Made by a program: the position numbers and the translations under genes. Below, one piece after another: positions 24,908-34,668 of a stretch of 64,000 nucleotides of DNA. The notes under the pieces are model-generated. The model worked only from the letters and a program-made list of their open reading frames with translations. It was not told the DNA's origin and made no database searches. The stretch lies in contig CAJYLH010000012.1 of NCBI GenBank assembly GCA_913775525.1, positions 62,001-126,000 on the forward strand. The letters are read 5' to 3'. Numbering within the stretch: position 1 is the stretch's first letter; every line of letters begins with the position of its first letter. This DNA is from an uncultured Chryseobacterium sp. (GTDB lineage Bacteria > Bacteroidota > Bacteroidia > Flavobacteriales > Weeksellaceae).

Positions 24908-26425
24908 ATGAAAATATTTACTTCTGAAGACATCCGGAAATGTGATCAATACACGATAACCCATGAACCTGTTTCATCGGTTCAGCTGATGGAACGCGCA
25001 GCATTAGCCTGCGCCAGCTGGATCGCCGAGCACTGTAAGAGCCATAAAAATATTGCTGTCTTCTGTGGCACAGGCAATAACGGGGGAGACGGACTTGCCA
25101 TCGCAAGGCTGTTGCACTCCAAAGGGTTTGATGTGGAAATCTTCATCAATAATCTTAAAGCTAAATTTTCCGAAGATGCGACAGCCAACATGAAAAAACT
25201 GAGGGATATTCCGGGCTTGTCGGTAAAAAGCTTTAAAGATAAGCTCAACTATCGTTTTGACAACAAAACAATCATTATTGATGCGCTTTTTGGGACCGGT
25301 CTTTCCAGGCCTCTGGAAGAAGACTATAAAGAAGTGGTTAACCAGCTGAATACGATGTCAAATATCAGGATTGCCATAGACATCCCGTCCGGCCTTCCGG
25401 CAGATGGTATTCTGAAGGAAGATGCTGTGGTCCTGAAAGCAGATTACACGCTGAGTTTCCAGTTCTGGAAGAAAAGTTTCCTCCACCCGGAGACCGGGAA
25501 ATTTGCCGGAAAGGTCGTGATCCTGGATATCCACTTAAGCGAAGATTTTATTGAGGCAACAGATACAGAGGACTATGTTATTGATGATAGCGTCATAGAA
25601 AGCATCTTTATGCCCAGGGAAGATTTTACCCACAAAGGCAGTTACGGAAAGGTATTGTTGGCAGCCGGAAGTTACGGGAAAATAGGTGCAGCGGTACTGG
25701 CGACAAAAGCTGCCCTCAGAACTGGCGCAGGGCTCACATTTACACTGGCTCCTGCATGCGGGTACAGAATTTTACAGGCCTCCTGTCCTGAAGCAATGTT
25801 TATAGAAGGTGGAGACCAATTTACCACTCATTTTGAACATGATGAAGATGCCGTATACGGAATAGGGCCCGGATTAGGCAAAGAACCTGAAACCTCTGCT
25901 GCACTGATGAAATTCCTCAAAAAGCATAAAAAACCTCTCGTGCTTGATGCCGATGCCCTTAATATGCTGGCAGAAAATGAAAAATACCTCAGACTGATCC
26001 CGGAATATTCCATCATTACGCCCCATCCGAAAGAATTTGAAAGGCTGTTCGGAAAAACTGACAACTCATTTGATCGTCTGGAGCTGGCCCGCAGGAAAGC
26101 CGCTGAATACAAGATTCACATTGTACTCAAAGACCACCATACCCAGGTTGTAAGTCCGGAAGGAAGAGTGTTCTACAATATCAACGGGAATTCCGGGCTC
26201 GCCAAAGGCGGAAGCGGCGATATCCTGACAGGCATTATTACTTCGCTTCTGGCGCAGGGCTACTCTGAAGAAAATGCAGCTGTGCTCGGCATCTGGCTTC
26301 ACGGCAGGGCTGCTGATTTTGCCGCTGAGAAATATTCAAAAGAAGCTATGCTGCCTACTGATGTCATCGATTCTTTAAGCCGCGCTTTTGAAGATCTGAA
26401 TAAAAAAGTAATGGTTAAATTATAA
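24908..26425 (+). CDS. nnr: Bifunctional NAD(P)H-hydrate epimerase / ADP-dependent dehydratase
   Basis: 505 residues. It repairs damaged NAD(P)HX: the N-terminal YjeF_N domain (residues ~1-215, with FCGTGNNGGDGLAIARLL) epimerises the hydrate, and the C-terminal ribokinase-like domain (~235-505, with HKGSYGKVLLAAGS and GGSGDILTG) dehydrates it using ADP. Both active-site loops are complete. The start at 24908 begins with MKIFTSEDI, the standard N-terminus; the longer frame upstream has no support. A strong terminator follows. Confidence 0.92.
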   Translation: MKIFTSEDIRKCDQYTITHEPVSSVQLMERAALACASWIAEHCKSHKNIAVFCGTGNNGGDGLAIARLLHSKGFDVEIFINNLKAKFSEDATANMKKLRDIPGLSVKSFKDKLNYRFDNKTIIIDALFGTGLSRPLEEDYKEVVNQLNTMSNIRIAIDIPSGLPADGILKEDAVVLKADYTLSFQFWKKSFLHPETGKFAGKVVILDIHLSEDFIEATDTEDYVIDDSVIESIFMPREDFTHKGSYGKVLLAAGSYGKIGAAVLATKAALRTGAGLTFTLAPACGYRILQASCPEAMFIEGGDQFTTHFEHDEDAVYGIGPGLGKEPETSAALMKFLKKHKKPLVLDADALNMLAENEKYLRLIPEYSIITPHPKEFERLFGKTDNSFDRLELARRKAAEYKIHIVLKDHHTQVVSPEGRVFYNINGNSGLAKGGSGDILTGIITSLLAQGYSEENAAVLGIWLHGRAADFAAEKYSKEAMLPTDVIDSLSRAFEDLNKKVMVKL

Positions 26426-26430
26426 ATAAA

Positions 26431-26466
26431 AAAGGGCAAATCTGCATGGTAGATTTGCCCTTTTTT
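26431..26466 (+). terminator. Terminator of the NAD(P)H-hydrate repair gene
   Basis: A perfect 13-bp stem (26431-26443 with 26451-26463), a 7-nt loop and a T-run. The A-rich upstream side gives a T-run on the other strand as well, so it may also end lgt. Confidence 0.9.
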
Positions 26467-26483
26467 ATGGATTTGTTAACTGA

Positions 26484-27752
26484 TTAATCAGGTTTTTCGT
26501 TTTCTGCCTGAGTAATGGTAAACTTTTTAGAAACAATCATGATGATGACTCCGGCAATCATGAAAGGTATCGAAAGGACCTGTCCGGTATTTAATGATCC
26601 TATCTGGATGAATTCGTCACCCTGAGGCATTTTCAGGAATTCTACAAAGAACCGGATCGCCCAGAGAATAATGAAGAACAGTCCGAACAACCATCCCTGC
26701 TGGTATTTTTTGTTTGTTTTTCTGTACAGGATCCACAATAAGATAAACAGGCAAACATAACCGAAAGCTTCAAAAAGCTGGCTGGGGTACCGCGGAACGG
26801 TTACTCCGTATTCGCTGCTCTGCTGCGGAAAGAGTAAAGCAAAAGGGGAATTGGGATCTACCGGCTTCCCGATGATTTCAGAATTGAAAAAGTTCCCCAT
26901 CCTTACAAAAGCTCCTCCTAATGCCACAACGATTCCCAGACGGTCGTATACCCAGAACGGATTCTTTTTGATGATCTTGAAAGAATAGTATAAGGTGGTA
27001 AATATCAATGCAATAGTGGCTCCGTGGCTGGCCAGTCCGGAAAATCCGGTAAATTTTAGTCCGCCTTTGGTGCTGATCGGTAAAAATACACTCCAGAAAT
27101 CTTCCCTGAACAATTCCGGCTGGTAGAAAATCACATGGCCTAATCTTGCTCCCAGGATCGTTCCGATCAGGGTCCAGGTGAACAGCGGCTCCAGGTATTT
27201 CTGGTTCACATTATCGATTTTGAAAATCCTGGACATCAGCAGGTAACCGAAACCGAATGCAAAAATAAACATCAGGCTGTAGAAGTGCAGGGTAACAGGC
27301 CCTAAAGTGATTCCTTTCGTAGGATCCCAGATTTTAAAAGGCGTTTCCAGCTTTACCTGATCTGTAGCAGCAATAGGTCTTGATGTTTTTACGGCGTACT
27401 TGAATTTGTCAGCATTTTCTTTGGTTACAGGCAGTGTAAGCATCCTGAAATCTTTATCAAAAAACTGATACCCTCCCTGTCCGAATCTTTCCATGGTTGC
27501 AGCGCTGTAATTGAAATAGGAAGGCTCAAAATTGGATTCATTAAGGATAACCAGCGTATTGCCCTCAGTTTTCTTATCGGCAAAGGCATTAAGGTCCCCG
27601 ATTTCCGTTGTTGCGTAAATCTTCACGGGTGTAGCAGCCGAGTTCACCTCTAAAGTTCCCTCAGACATGCCGTCCGGATAGTTCTGGGCAAAAATGCATT
27701 GCGTCATAAAGACCAGTATGAACAGGTAAATCCTGAAAAAAATGCTATTCAT
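26484..27752 (-). CDS. lgt: Prolipoprotein diacylglyceryl transferase with an extra N-terminal exported domain
   Basis: 422 residues; Lgt proteins are usually about 260-300. Residues ~1-22 look like a signal sequence or first membrane helix (FFRIYLFILVFMTQCIFAQ), and residues ~23-145 form an additional hydrophilic region. The Lgt core then starts near TLGPVTLHFYSLMF. Core motifs are present: GARLGHVIFYQPELF, the signature RMGNFFNSEIIG, and RYPSQLFEAFGY. The enzyme moves diacylglycerol onto the lipobox cysteine of prelipoproteins at the inner membrane. yidD lies just upstream (27-nt gap). The role of the extra domain is not known. Confidence 0.9.
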   Translation of the reverse strand: MNSIFFRIYLFILVFMTQCIFAQNYPDGMSEGTLEVNSAATPVKIYATTEIGDLNAFADKKTEGNTLVILNESNFEPSYFNYSAATMERFGQGGYQFFDKDFRMLTLPVTKENADKFKYAVKTSRPIAATDQVKLETPFKIWDPTKGITLGPVTLHFYSLMFIFAFGFGYLLMSRIFKIDNVNQKYLEPLFTWTLIGTILGARLGHVIFYQPELFREDFWSVFLPISTKGGLKFTGFSGLASHGATIALIFTTLYYSFKIIKKNPFWVYDRLGIVVALGGAFVRMGNFFNSEIIGKPVDPNSPFALLFPQQSSEYGVTVPRYPSQLFEAFGYVCLFILLWILYRKTNKKYQQGWLFGLFFIILWAIRFFVEFLKMPQGDEFIQIGSLNTGQVLSIPFMIAGVIIMIVSKKFTITQAENEKPD

Positions 27753-27779
27753 GTCTATTTTATTTTTTAGTAGTTTAAA

Positions 27780-28025
27780 TTAAGGTTTTTTAGGGGGAAC
27801 AGGATCGTAACCGCTTCCGCCCCAGGGATGGCAACGGGCTATTCTTTTCAGACCGAGCCACAGGCCTTTGAACGGCCCGTGAACCTGCAGCGCCTTCACC
27901 ATGTAATGCGAACATGTAGGCTCATAACGGCAGTTCTTGGGAAGCAATGGCGAAATGAACCATTGGTAAAACCGGATCAGAATTACCAAAGGGAAGGTCA
28001 TGATTTTATTGAATGCAGGTTTCAA
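27780..28025 (-). CDS. yidD: Membrane protein insertion efficiency factor YidD
   Basis: 81 residues. The family signature is complete: [30 protein letters not shown] and [12 protein letters not shown] with conserved cysteines. YidD assists YidC-dependent membrane insertion. It usually sits next to rnpA/yidC; here it is paired with lgt in a minus-strand operon. Confidence 0.92.
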   Translation of the reverse strand: MKPAFNKIMTFPLVILIRFYQWFISPLLPKNCRYEPTCSHYMVKALQVHGPFKGLWLGLKRIARCHPWGGSGYDPVPPKKP

Positions 28026-28281
28026 AACAATGCAAAAGTAGGGTAAAAAAATAAAAGCGGGATTACATTACCGTGGTTTTGTTGTTAATTATTGGATGCT
28101 GCACAGGTAGTGCGGAACTAAAACACGAAACGATTGTAAGTCTGTCATCTGAGATCCTATTTTACGACACCGGCGCATTATGAATTTTTAATACCTGTTT
28201 ATTTTGTTTTATATTTACCGCAATTTCCGGTCCTGCATATCTATGCATTTGCATTAATGCACCGTAAAGATCTGACCTGCT

Positions 28282-29514
28282 ATGAAAAATCTATATAATT
28301 TCCTGATGAATTTCAAAACCCTGATGATATTCAATGGGATTGTACTGACTGGTAAAATCATCTATTCTTTTCTGACCGGTTTCAACGGCAATACCTTTGA
28401 AGACTGGAGCATTGCCGAAAACTTAGTCCGGTACGGGAGCTATTCCGAGTTCATCAATGTAGGGCCAACCGCTTACAAGCTGCCTGTATATCCTTTGTTT
28501 CTTTCTGCTTTCATATTTCTTTTCCAGGATTACGCCAAAGAAGCCATCGTAATTGCGCAGCATATCATTTACTTTTTCATTCCGGTACTGATGATCAGGA
28601 TTTCAGGAATGTTCAACATAAGAAATGTCGGGCTGCTGACCAGTTACCTGTTTCTTCTGTCGCCTGCTTATTTAATTTATTCCAATACACTTGAAAGTAC
28701 CAATGTTTTCATCATTATTTTCCTGAATTTCCTGTATCAGTGGAGCAGGGTCTGGCTGAGAGGCTTGAATCCGGGGCGGATCATCGGGCTTTCTGCGAGT
28801 ACGGCTTTGCTGTTTTTGTGTCAGGTCGTTGTGGTGCCGTTAGCCGTATTGCTTTTGATGTCATTATACATTTTTAAGAAAGCCAATCTGAAGCCGCTTG
28901 CCCTGGTATTTGGCCTGGTTATTCTCGGGTATTCACCTTGGGTCATCCGCAATTACTTCACTTTTGACAGGTTAGTCATCTCTAAAACCCCGGTCTGGCA
29001 GAACCGGTATTTCGGCTATTATTCAGATGTTCAGGTTTTTAAAGCACTTCAGGTCTATTCGGTGGATCATGAGGCTGAAATCCTGCGCATGAGACGGAAC
29101 ACCGATGAGTTCAGGATGGAAGATTTTTACCGTCGGGAAGTGAAGAAAATAGAATCAGCCCAGCCTTTAATTGTGGTAAAAAAAGCTCTGGCTAATATCC
29201 TGATGCTCTGGTATGTTCCATCCAGGTATTACCAGGATCACAGCATATCGATATGGATCACGCGGAAACTGTATGTTATGATCCTTAATATCCTGACGGT
29301 ATGCTCGCTCATTTTTCTGTACAGAAATAAATCGTGGACGCTATTGGCTTTTTCAGTCCTGCTCTTTTTGAATTTTACCGCTCCTTATGCACTGACCCAT
29401 AGTGCCAACACACGTTTTAAACTGGATTTTGAATGGTTCCAGCTGTTCCTGACCGCATACTTCCTGTATTTTACTGTTCTTAAAAATAAGCATGAAGATA
29501 AAATGCTTTGCTAA
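28282..29514 (+). CDS. GT-C type membrane glycosyltransferase-like protein
   Basis: 410 residues with about nine to eleven hydrophobic segments. An acidic loop motif (NTFEDWSIAENLVRYGSYS) lies near residue 40, followed by GPTAYKLPVYPLFL. This early acidic loop followed by many membrane spans is the layout of GT-C (PMT/ArnT-like) glycosyltransferases that use lipid-linked sugar donors. A short periplasmic C-terminal region contains QNRYFGYYSDVQVF. Donor and acceptor are unknown, and there are no sugar genes nearby. Confidence 0.7.
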   Translation: MKNLYNFLMNFKTLMIFNGIVLTGKIIYSFLTGFNGNTFEDWSIAENLVRYGSYSEFINVGPTAYKLPVYPLFLSAFIFLFQDYAKEAIVIAQHIIYFFIPVLMIRISGMFNIRNVGLLTSYLFLLSPAYLIYSNTLESTNVFIIIFLNFLYQWSRVWLRGLNPGRIIGLSASTALLFLCQVVVVPLAVLLLMSLYIFKKANLKPLALVFGLVILGYSPWVIRNYFTFDRLVISKTPVWQNRYFGYYSDVQVFKALQVYSVDHEAEILRMRRNTDEFRMEDFYRREVKKIESAQPLIVVKKALANILMLWYVPSRYYQDHSISIWITRKLYVMILNILTVCSLIFLYRNKSWTLLAFSVLLFLNFTAPYALTHSANTRFKLDFEWFQLFLTAYFLYFTVLKNKHEDKMLC

Positions 29515-29538
29515 TCAGTATTTTATATGCGTAGCGTT

Positions 29539-29561
29539 CAGTTTTGTATGTTTCAAAACTG
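29539..29561 (+). other. Hairpin downstream of the glycosyltransferase gene
   Basis: CAGTTTTG (29539-29546) and CAAAACTG (29554-29561) form a perfect 8-bp stem with a 7-nt loop. No T-run follows, so its role as a terminator is uncertain. Confidence 0.45.
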
Positions 29562-29685
29562 TACTAGAACTGGATTTCCCGACTAAAATATTCAGGCAGA
29601 ATGATCTGCTTAAGAGGGTTTCTTCATGATTATTGCATGTATTTGACGGGCTATCCCAGATGGCCGGATTAAGAAATTAAAGTTT

Positions 29686-29693
29686 TAACTTTG
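29686..29693 (+). promoter_or_regulatory. -7 box TAACTTTG for rarA
   Basis: Exact TAnnTTTG match. The transcript would start near 29699, upstream of both candidate start codons (29722 and 29758). Confidence 0.65.
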
Positions 29694-29757
29694 TAGTATC
29701 AGTACAGATTCTGGCAGGCAGATGATATCTTGCTTAATCTGTTTAAAATTCAACATC

Positions 29758-31035
29758 TTGAATCAGAATATACCATTAGCTGAAAAATTAAGGCCTAAAA
29801 CACTGAATGATGTTTTGGGACAGGAGCATCTTACCGGGGAAAAAGGAACCATCAGGAAGATGCTGAACAACAATACCCTGAATTCTGTGATTTTCTGGGG
29901 ACCTCCGGGAACCGGAAAAACGACATTGGCAGAAATCATCTCTGAACAGTCCGGAAGGAAATTTTATAAACTTTCCGCTGTTTCCTCCGGTGTGAAAGAT
30001 GTGCGTGACGTCATTGAGGATGCCAAAAAGCAGAACTTGTTTTCTGGGAAGTCACCCATTTTGTTCATTGATGAGATCCACCGTTTCAATAAATCGCAGC
30101 AGGACTCCCTCCTTCATGCCGTGGAAAAAGGATGGATTGTCCTGATCGGTGCTACCACGGAAAACCCAAGCTTTGAAGTCGTATCGGCTTTGCTTTCGCG
30201 CAGCCAGGTCTATATTTTAAAAGCGCTGAGTTATGAAAAGCTGGAAGAGCTCATTGACATCGCTTCTGAGCGCTACAATCATGATGAAGATACCCGGTTT
30301 ACCATATCCGAAAAAGAAGCATTTATTCAATATTCGGGTGGAGATGCCAGAAAACTGATCAACTCCGTAGAGCTCGTGCTTAATCAGTATAAAGATCATG
30401 CAGACAGGAAGATTACCAATGAGGATGTTATGGAAGTACTGCAGGAAACGATGGCATTGTACGATAAAAACGGAGAACAGCACTACGATATCATTTCAGC
30501 ATTCATCAAATCCATGCGCGGCAGCGATCCCAATGGTACGGTATACTGGCTGGCCAGAATGATTGCCGGAGGGGAAGATATTAAGTTTATAGCCAGAAGA
30601 ATGCTGATTCTTGCTTCAGAAGACATCGGACTTGCCAATCCGAATGCTCTCATTATGGCCAACAGCTGTTTTCAGGCCGTTAATGTAATCGGAAACCCTG
30701 AAGCCAGGATCATCCTGAGTGAAACAGCCGTTTATCTGGCCGTATCCCCGAAAAGCAATTCTACCTATATGGCTATTAACGAAGCACTGGCTTTGGTGAA
30801 GAAGACCGGTAACCTTCCGGTTCCCCTGCATTTGAGAAATGCACCTACCAAGCTGATGAAAGACCTTGACTATGGAAAAGAGTATAAATATGCCCATTCT
30901 TATGAAGGCAATTTTGTCGATCAGGATTTTCTGCCTGCCGAAATTAAGGATACCAAACTCTATGAACCCGGAAATAATGCTACAGAAAAGAAAATTTATG
31001 AGGAATTGAAGAAAAAGTGGAATAATAAATATTAA
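29758..31035 (+). CDS. rarA: Replication-associated recombination protein A
   Basis: AAA+ ATPase of the RarA/MgsA family acting at stalled replication forks. Walker A is GPPGTGKTTLAE, Walker B is LFIDEIHRFNKSQQD, the sensor-1 region is LIGATTENPSFEV, and the C-terminal tetramerisation region includes LARMIAGGEDIKFIARRM. I prefer the TTG start at 29758 (425 residues), because the protein then begins NQNIPLAEKLRPKTL, the normal N-terminus. The ATG at 29722 would add 12 residues (ISCLICLKFNIL) that do not look like the family but cannot be excluded. Confidence 0.9.
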   Translation: MNQNIPLAEKLRPKTLNDVLGQEHLTGEKGTIRKMLNNNTLNSVIFWGPPGTGKTTLAEIISEQSGRKFYKLSAVSSGVKDVRDVIEDAKKQNLFSGKSPILFIDEIHRFNKSQQDSLLHAVEKGWIVLIGATTENPSFEVVSALLSRSQVYILKALSYEKLEELIDIASERYNHDEDTRFTISEKEAFIQYSGGDARKLINSVELVLNQYKDHADRKITNEDVMEVLQETMALYDKNGEQHYDIISAFIKSMRGSDPNGTVYWLARMIAGGEDIKFIARRMLILASEDIGLANPNALIMANSCFQAVNVIGNPEARIILSETAVYLAVSPKSNSTYMAINEALALVKKTGNLPVPLHLRNAPTKLMKDLDYGKEYKYAHSYEGNFVDQDFLPAEIKDTKLYEPGNNATEKKIYEELKKKWNNKY

Positions 31036-31060
31036 AGGATGCCTGTAGAGTATCCTTTAA
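31032..31060 (+). other. Hairpin after rarA
   Basis: TTAAAGGAT (31032-31040) pairs with ATCCTTTAA (31052-31060). There is no clear T-run, so it may be an RNA 3' end or a weak terminator between convergent genes. Confidence 0.45.
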
Positions 31061-31084
31061 TATATGCATTAATGTTATATAATT

Positions 31085-31516
31085 CTATTTTGTAGAGATA
31101 AATAAGGTCTTCTTTCCTTCATAATCTTTTACCTCTGTCCTTGCCAGGATATCTCCGTACACTTGGGTCGCGGTATCACTGAAGGTATATCCGTCAATAA
31201 TAACCGGGTGGTCTTTAGGAATATTGTGCTGCTCATTCAGGGAAGCCAGGGAAATCCTGTCCAGGTTTTCATAGCCGCTTTTGATCTTGAATTCCGAAAT
31301 CCCGTTATCTGCAATATATGAATACTGTTTCAGGCTTTGAGGGAGATTGGCGGTGGTCTTATAGACATTCATGCTCTGGATCATATCCTTTTTATTATTG
31401 AACATATCTACAGTTCCTACAATACCGTTGGCCACGGCAAACCTGGTAGCCGTATTTTTCTGCGCAAAGAGCATGGCTGATGACAGTATTACAAAGGAGT
31501 AAAATAATTTTTTCAT
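31085..31516 (-). CDS. Hypothetical exported protein
   Basis: 143 residues with a clear signal peptide (FYSFVILSSAMLFAQ, cut near residue 19). The mature part contains YSYIADNGISEFKIKSGYE and PVIIDGYTFSDTATQVYGD. I do not recognise a family. It has its own upstream region with TATATTTA, one base off a -7 box. Probably periplasmic. Confidence 0.7.
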   Translation of the reverse strand: MKKLFYSFVILSSAMLFAQKNTATRFAVANGIVGTVDMFNNKKDMIQSMNVYKTTANLPQSLKQYSYIADNGISEFKIKSGYENLDRISLASLNEQHNIPKDHPVIIDGYTFSDTATQVYGDILARTEVKDYEGKKTLFISTK

Positions 31517-31630
31517 AATAAAAAATTTAAAGCATGATTAAAAACGGGATAAATATACTTATTTTTTGTCAATAATAAATAAAAATGCTGTTTAGGGAGC
31601 TAATTGATCAGAACATTTTTCACAGTCAAT

Positions 31631-33844
31631 TTACTTTTTCTGCTGTTGGTGTTCTTCAGTGGCTTTCATCAGAGAACGGATGATTCTTTTCAGTCTCTGG
31701 AATATGAATGAACTTAAAAGCAGAATGATACCTAAAATAATGAACGCCACGATCCTGGAAACATGATCCATCTGCCACACGTCATACACGTATAATTTAA
31801 TAATCGTAATCCCGGTAAGAAAAAAACCGATTTTACGCAGTTCAATTAAATCTTTTTTGATGCCCGCATAAATAAAAACACTGGAAAGCAGCATCCATAT
31901 CATTGGTAAGTACAGGATAATGTAGTGTTTTGTATCTATGCCTTCCGGTATTTCATTTCCTTTATTGCCCAGAAGATAGAGATGGCCAATTTCCAGACTC
32001 AGTGTTGAAACCCATACGAAAGCGTTGATCCGGTAATCAAATTGTGCAGGTCCTGATCCTCTTTTTGAAAAAAAGCTCCATAAAGTATAAGCCAAAGGAA
32101 TTAAATACAATACATACGGAAAATAGAAAGAGCCGGGTATAGTATTGTTCAGAATGTCACCGACCAGTAAAGAGCCGTTCACAGCAATGTGGATAACCGT
32201 CAGGATTAACAGCAGGTGATTGAGGGTGTTGCATATAGATCCGGTGATCCTCAATGTTTTGCTGCATAAAAGCAGAATCAAAATGTAATATAAGGTGTAT
32301 AATAGGGCAATACTGCTGATTACTGTTAAAGGCTGCGATGATATGTGGTACAGCAGTTCAAAAAAAAGGGTAACATAGATGAGGCAGTATACGGTAATAG
32401 AACAGATAAGCTCAAGGAATGAGTAGGGTGTTTCATTATGTACACTTTTCTTTCTGATCAGCAACAGATTAATTACAGTACTTAATATAGTTACACAGCT
32501 TGTGATGAATACAGGATTAAAAACAATATGTAGGTTTTCTTTTTCAAAATACCGGGCCCATGTAGCCATTTGTGCCAGCATGACCAAAGGAAAAAGGATA
32601 TAAAAAGCTTTCCTGAAAATAATGTGCCCGCTTTTTTTCAGGATAAAGAGCAGCAGCGTAGCCTCAATTGCCCATATACTTGTGATGAGGTGGGTGTTGA
32701 GTTGTAATGCAGCAGCAACCGTAATCAGGCTGATGGCGAGTGCCGTGAAAACGGAGTAGCTGATACCGGATCTTTTTGCCTGATATTCGCGTACGGCAAA
32801 CAGAATATTGAGTAGAGCAAAAATCAGCGGAAAGATGATAACCGGTTCCAGATGAAGCGTATTGAAGGTGTAGATCAATCCGGTAATGCTGAAAAAATTG
32901 AGAAAGACCAGCATCAGGATGTCTGAGGCATGAAGCTTCTGGTTCCGTATATACTCCTGCAAAGCATAGGCATAAAAGATAATATAGGAAAGAAGATAAA
33001 AGTAAACGGCCGTAGATTCCGTTTTTGATGCCGTCCAGTAGAAAAGATAGCAGAAAGTTAAAATAAAAGAGATCCAGCCTGTATTTCTCCACTGTCTTAA
33101 CCATACAATGACCAGCATTCCGGCATTCAGGACCGTAATATAAGAAAACAGAAAAAGATAATTGCTTTGTCCTGTGCTGATCATCAGGGGAGCGGAAAAT
33201 CCACCCAACAAGGCAAATATACTGAGCGTTTCACTTCTGTATGCGTAAGAAAGAGCAATTGACAATGCCGTAATCAGGCAGGTAACGGCAAATGCTGACT
33301 GCTGTGAAAACAGGTGATAATCCCGGAACGCAATGGTAACGGTAAAATACAGTGCAGAAATCCCACCTCCTGTGATAACGGAGGAAAAGACAGCGTAATT
33401 TTTCTTTATCGGATATCCGGTTCCGACCATCAAAAGACCGGCTATGAAACCTATTGTTACCCTGGCCGTCTCTCCGATCCAGTTATTGTCTACGGCATAT
33501 TTAATAAAGTAACCGATTCCGAGGACGAGCGTAAAAATCCCGATAACCGTCAGTGCATTCTGCGTAAGAAATTCTGATAACTGAGAAAACCAATGGCTTC
33601 CGTGCTTGTAGGGAATTTCTGCATCGGAAGACTTTAATGGACTGGATTCCGACTTATCAGGGACTGTTTTTTGATCATTGAGTTTTTCGGATGTTGTCGG
33701 TGAAGAGCCCGGATGTACAGGTGTCCCAATGGTATTGTTCCTGATCTCCCGGATTTCATCTTCCAGATGATGGATCCTTTGATTCATACGATAAAGAATG
33801 AATAGAATAACGGTCAGGATCAGGATGAAAAAAATATAATTCAT
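31631..33844 (-). CDS. DUF2339 domain-containing multi-spanning membrane protein
   Basis: 737 residues. An N-terminal helix (FFILILTVILFILY) and a short coiled coil (HHLEDEIREIRNN) lead into a Pro/Ser-rich linker. About twenty hydrophobic segments follow, starting SQLSEFLTQNALTVIGIFTLVLGIG-like. This is the layout of DUF2339 proteins, which are widespread in Bacteroidota and lack a known function. TATATTTG at 33861-33868 is its -7 box. Monocistronic. Confidence 0.82.
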   Translation of the reverse strand: MNYIFFILILTVILFILYRMNQRIHHLEDEIREIRNNTIGTPVHPGSSPTTSEKLNDQKTVPDKSESSPLKSSDAEIPYKHGSHWFSQLSEFLTQNALTVIGIFTLVLGIGYFIKYAVDNNWIGETARVTIGFIAGLLMVGTGYPIKKNYAVFSSVITGGGISALYFTVTIAFRDYHLFSQQSAFAVTCLITALSIALSYAYRSETLSIFALLGGFSAPLMISTGQSNYLFLFSYITVLNAGMLVIVWLRQWRNTGWISFILTFCYLFYWTASKTESTAVYFYLLSYIIFYAYALQEYIRNQKLHASDILMLVFLNFFSITGLIYTFNTLHLEPVIIFPLIFALLNILFAVREYQAKRSGISYSVFTALAISLITVAAALQLNTHLITSIWAIEATLLLFILKKSGHIIFRKAFYILFPLVMLAQMATWARYFEKENLHIVFNPVFITSCVTILSTVINLLLIRKKSVHNETPYSFLELICSITVYCLIYVTLFFELLYHISSQPLTVISSIALLYTLYYILILLLCSKTLRITGSICNTLNHLLLILTVIHIAVNGSLLVGDILNNTIPGSFYFPYVLYLIPLAYTLWSFFSKRGSGPAQFDYRINAFVWVSTLSLEIGHLYLLGNKGNEIPEGIDTKHYIILYLPMIWMLLSSVFIYAGIKKDLIELRKIGFFLTGITIIKLYVYDVWQMDHVSRIVAFIILGIILLLSSFIFQRLKRIIRSLMKATEEHQQQKK

Positions 33845-33860
33845 AACGGAACACTCTTTT

Positions 33861-33868
33861 CAAATATA
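33861..33868 (-). promoter_or_regulatory. -7 box TATATTTG for the DUF2339 gene
   Basis: Exact TAnnTTTG match on the minus strand, 17 nt before the start codon at 33844. Confidence 0.6.
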
Positions 33869-33954
33869 CACAATTGATGACTAATTTAAATAATTAATCC
33901 ACCATGCAAACGCATGATGGACTAATCGTGTAGAGTTATTAAGCTATATGTTTT

Positions 33955-34668
33955 TTAGTTGGATATCTTATAAATGTAAAAAGATGAGGTACTTGTAGAT
34001 AAAATTGATGCATTAAGAAAGCTTGATCCCGTAAGTCCAAACGAAATTTTGTCCCCTGCCTGTAAAGGATACATAGAATTCACACTGCTCTCTGAAATGG
34101 TTAAACTTAGGATGCCAAGATTCGCACCACTGAAAGCACGGCTATCAATCACGGTTGAAACACCTGCTCTTGTTCTTACTATTCCAACTCCAGGGGCGTC
34201 AGTTATTAATGCTCCTTGAATTCCCGTACCATAGCGGAAATAAAAACCAATGGCATATACTCCTGTGGAAGGGACCGTATATGTATTGTCAGCATCCGAA
34301 AATAATGACGCCTGCCCCACGGTTCTTTCTGCATTTACAAAATTAACAGCTTGGAAACCGGTAGGAAAAATCCCAAGACTGAGAAGCGTTACAGAACCTG
34401 ATGCTTTTCTGGCTGCGTATATCGAACTGTTGACTGTTGATCCGCTTCCCGAAAGAAGTGCTGCATCTAATCGTGATACTTCTGAATTCGTCTGATTAAT
34501 GGCTAAAACCTGGTACCCTGAAACACTTGAGCCTTGAGGGATCTGTCTGATAATCACATTACCGTTAACATCAAGCGTTGACTGCGGTGTTGTAGTATTG
34601 ATCCCAACTTGGGAGAAAACAGGAAATGCGGCCATAGACAGAAGCAGGGTGTAAAACTTTGTTTTCAT
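33955..34668 (-). CDS. Secreted C1q/TNF-like protein with a tail-fibre-type N-terminal motif
   Basis: 237 residues. A signal peptide (LLLSMAAFPVFSQ) is followed by VGINTTTPQSTLDVNGNV, a motif shared by many secreted bacteroidotal proteins related to tail-fibre heads. The C-terminal ~140 residues (PSTGVYAIGFYFRYGTG, LQAGDKISFGLTGSSF) resemble a C1q-like jelly roll, which usually forms trimers at the surface. Binding target unknown. There is a long AT-rich region upstream and no partner gene. Confidence 0.7.
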   Translation of the reverse strand: MKTKFYTLLLSMAAFPVFSQVGINTTTPQSTLDVNGNVIIRQIPQGSSVSGYQVLAINQTNSEVSRLDAALLSGSGSTVNSSIYAARKASGSVTLLSLGIFPTGFQAVNFVNAERTVGQASLFSDADNTYTVPSTGVYAIGFYFRYGTGIQGALITDAPGVGIVRTRAGVSTVIDSRAFSGANLGILSLTISESSVNSMYPLQAGDKISFGLTGSSFLNASILSTSTSSFYIYKISN

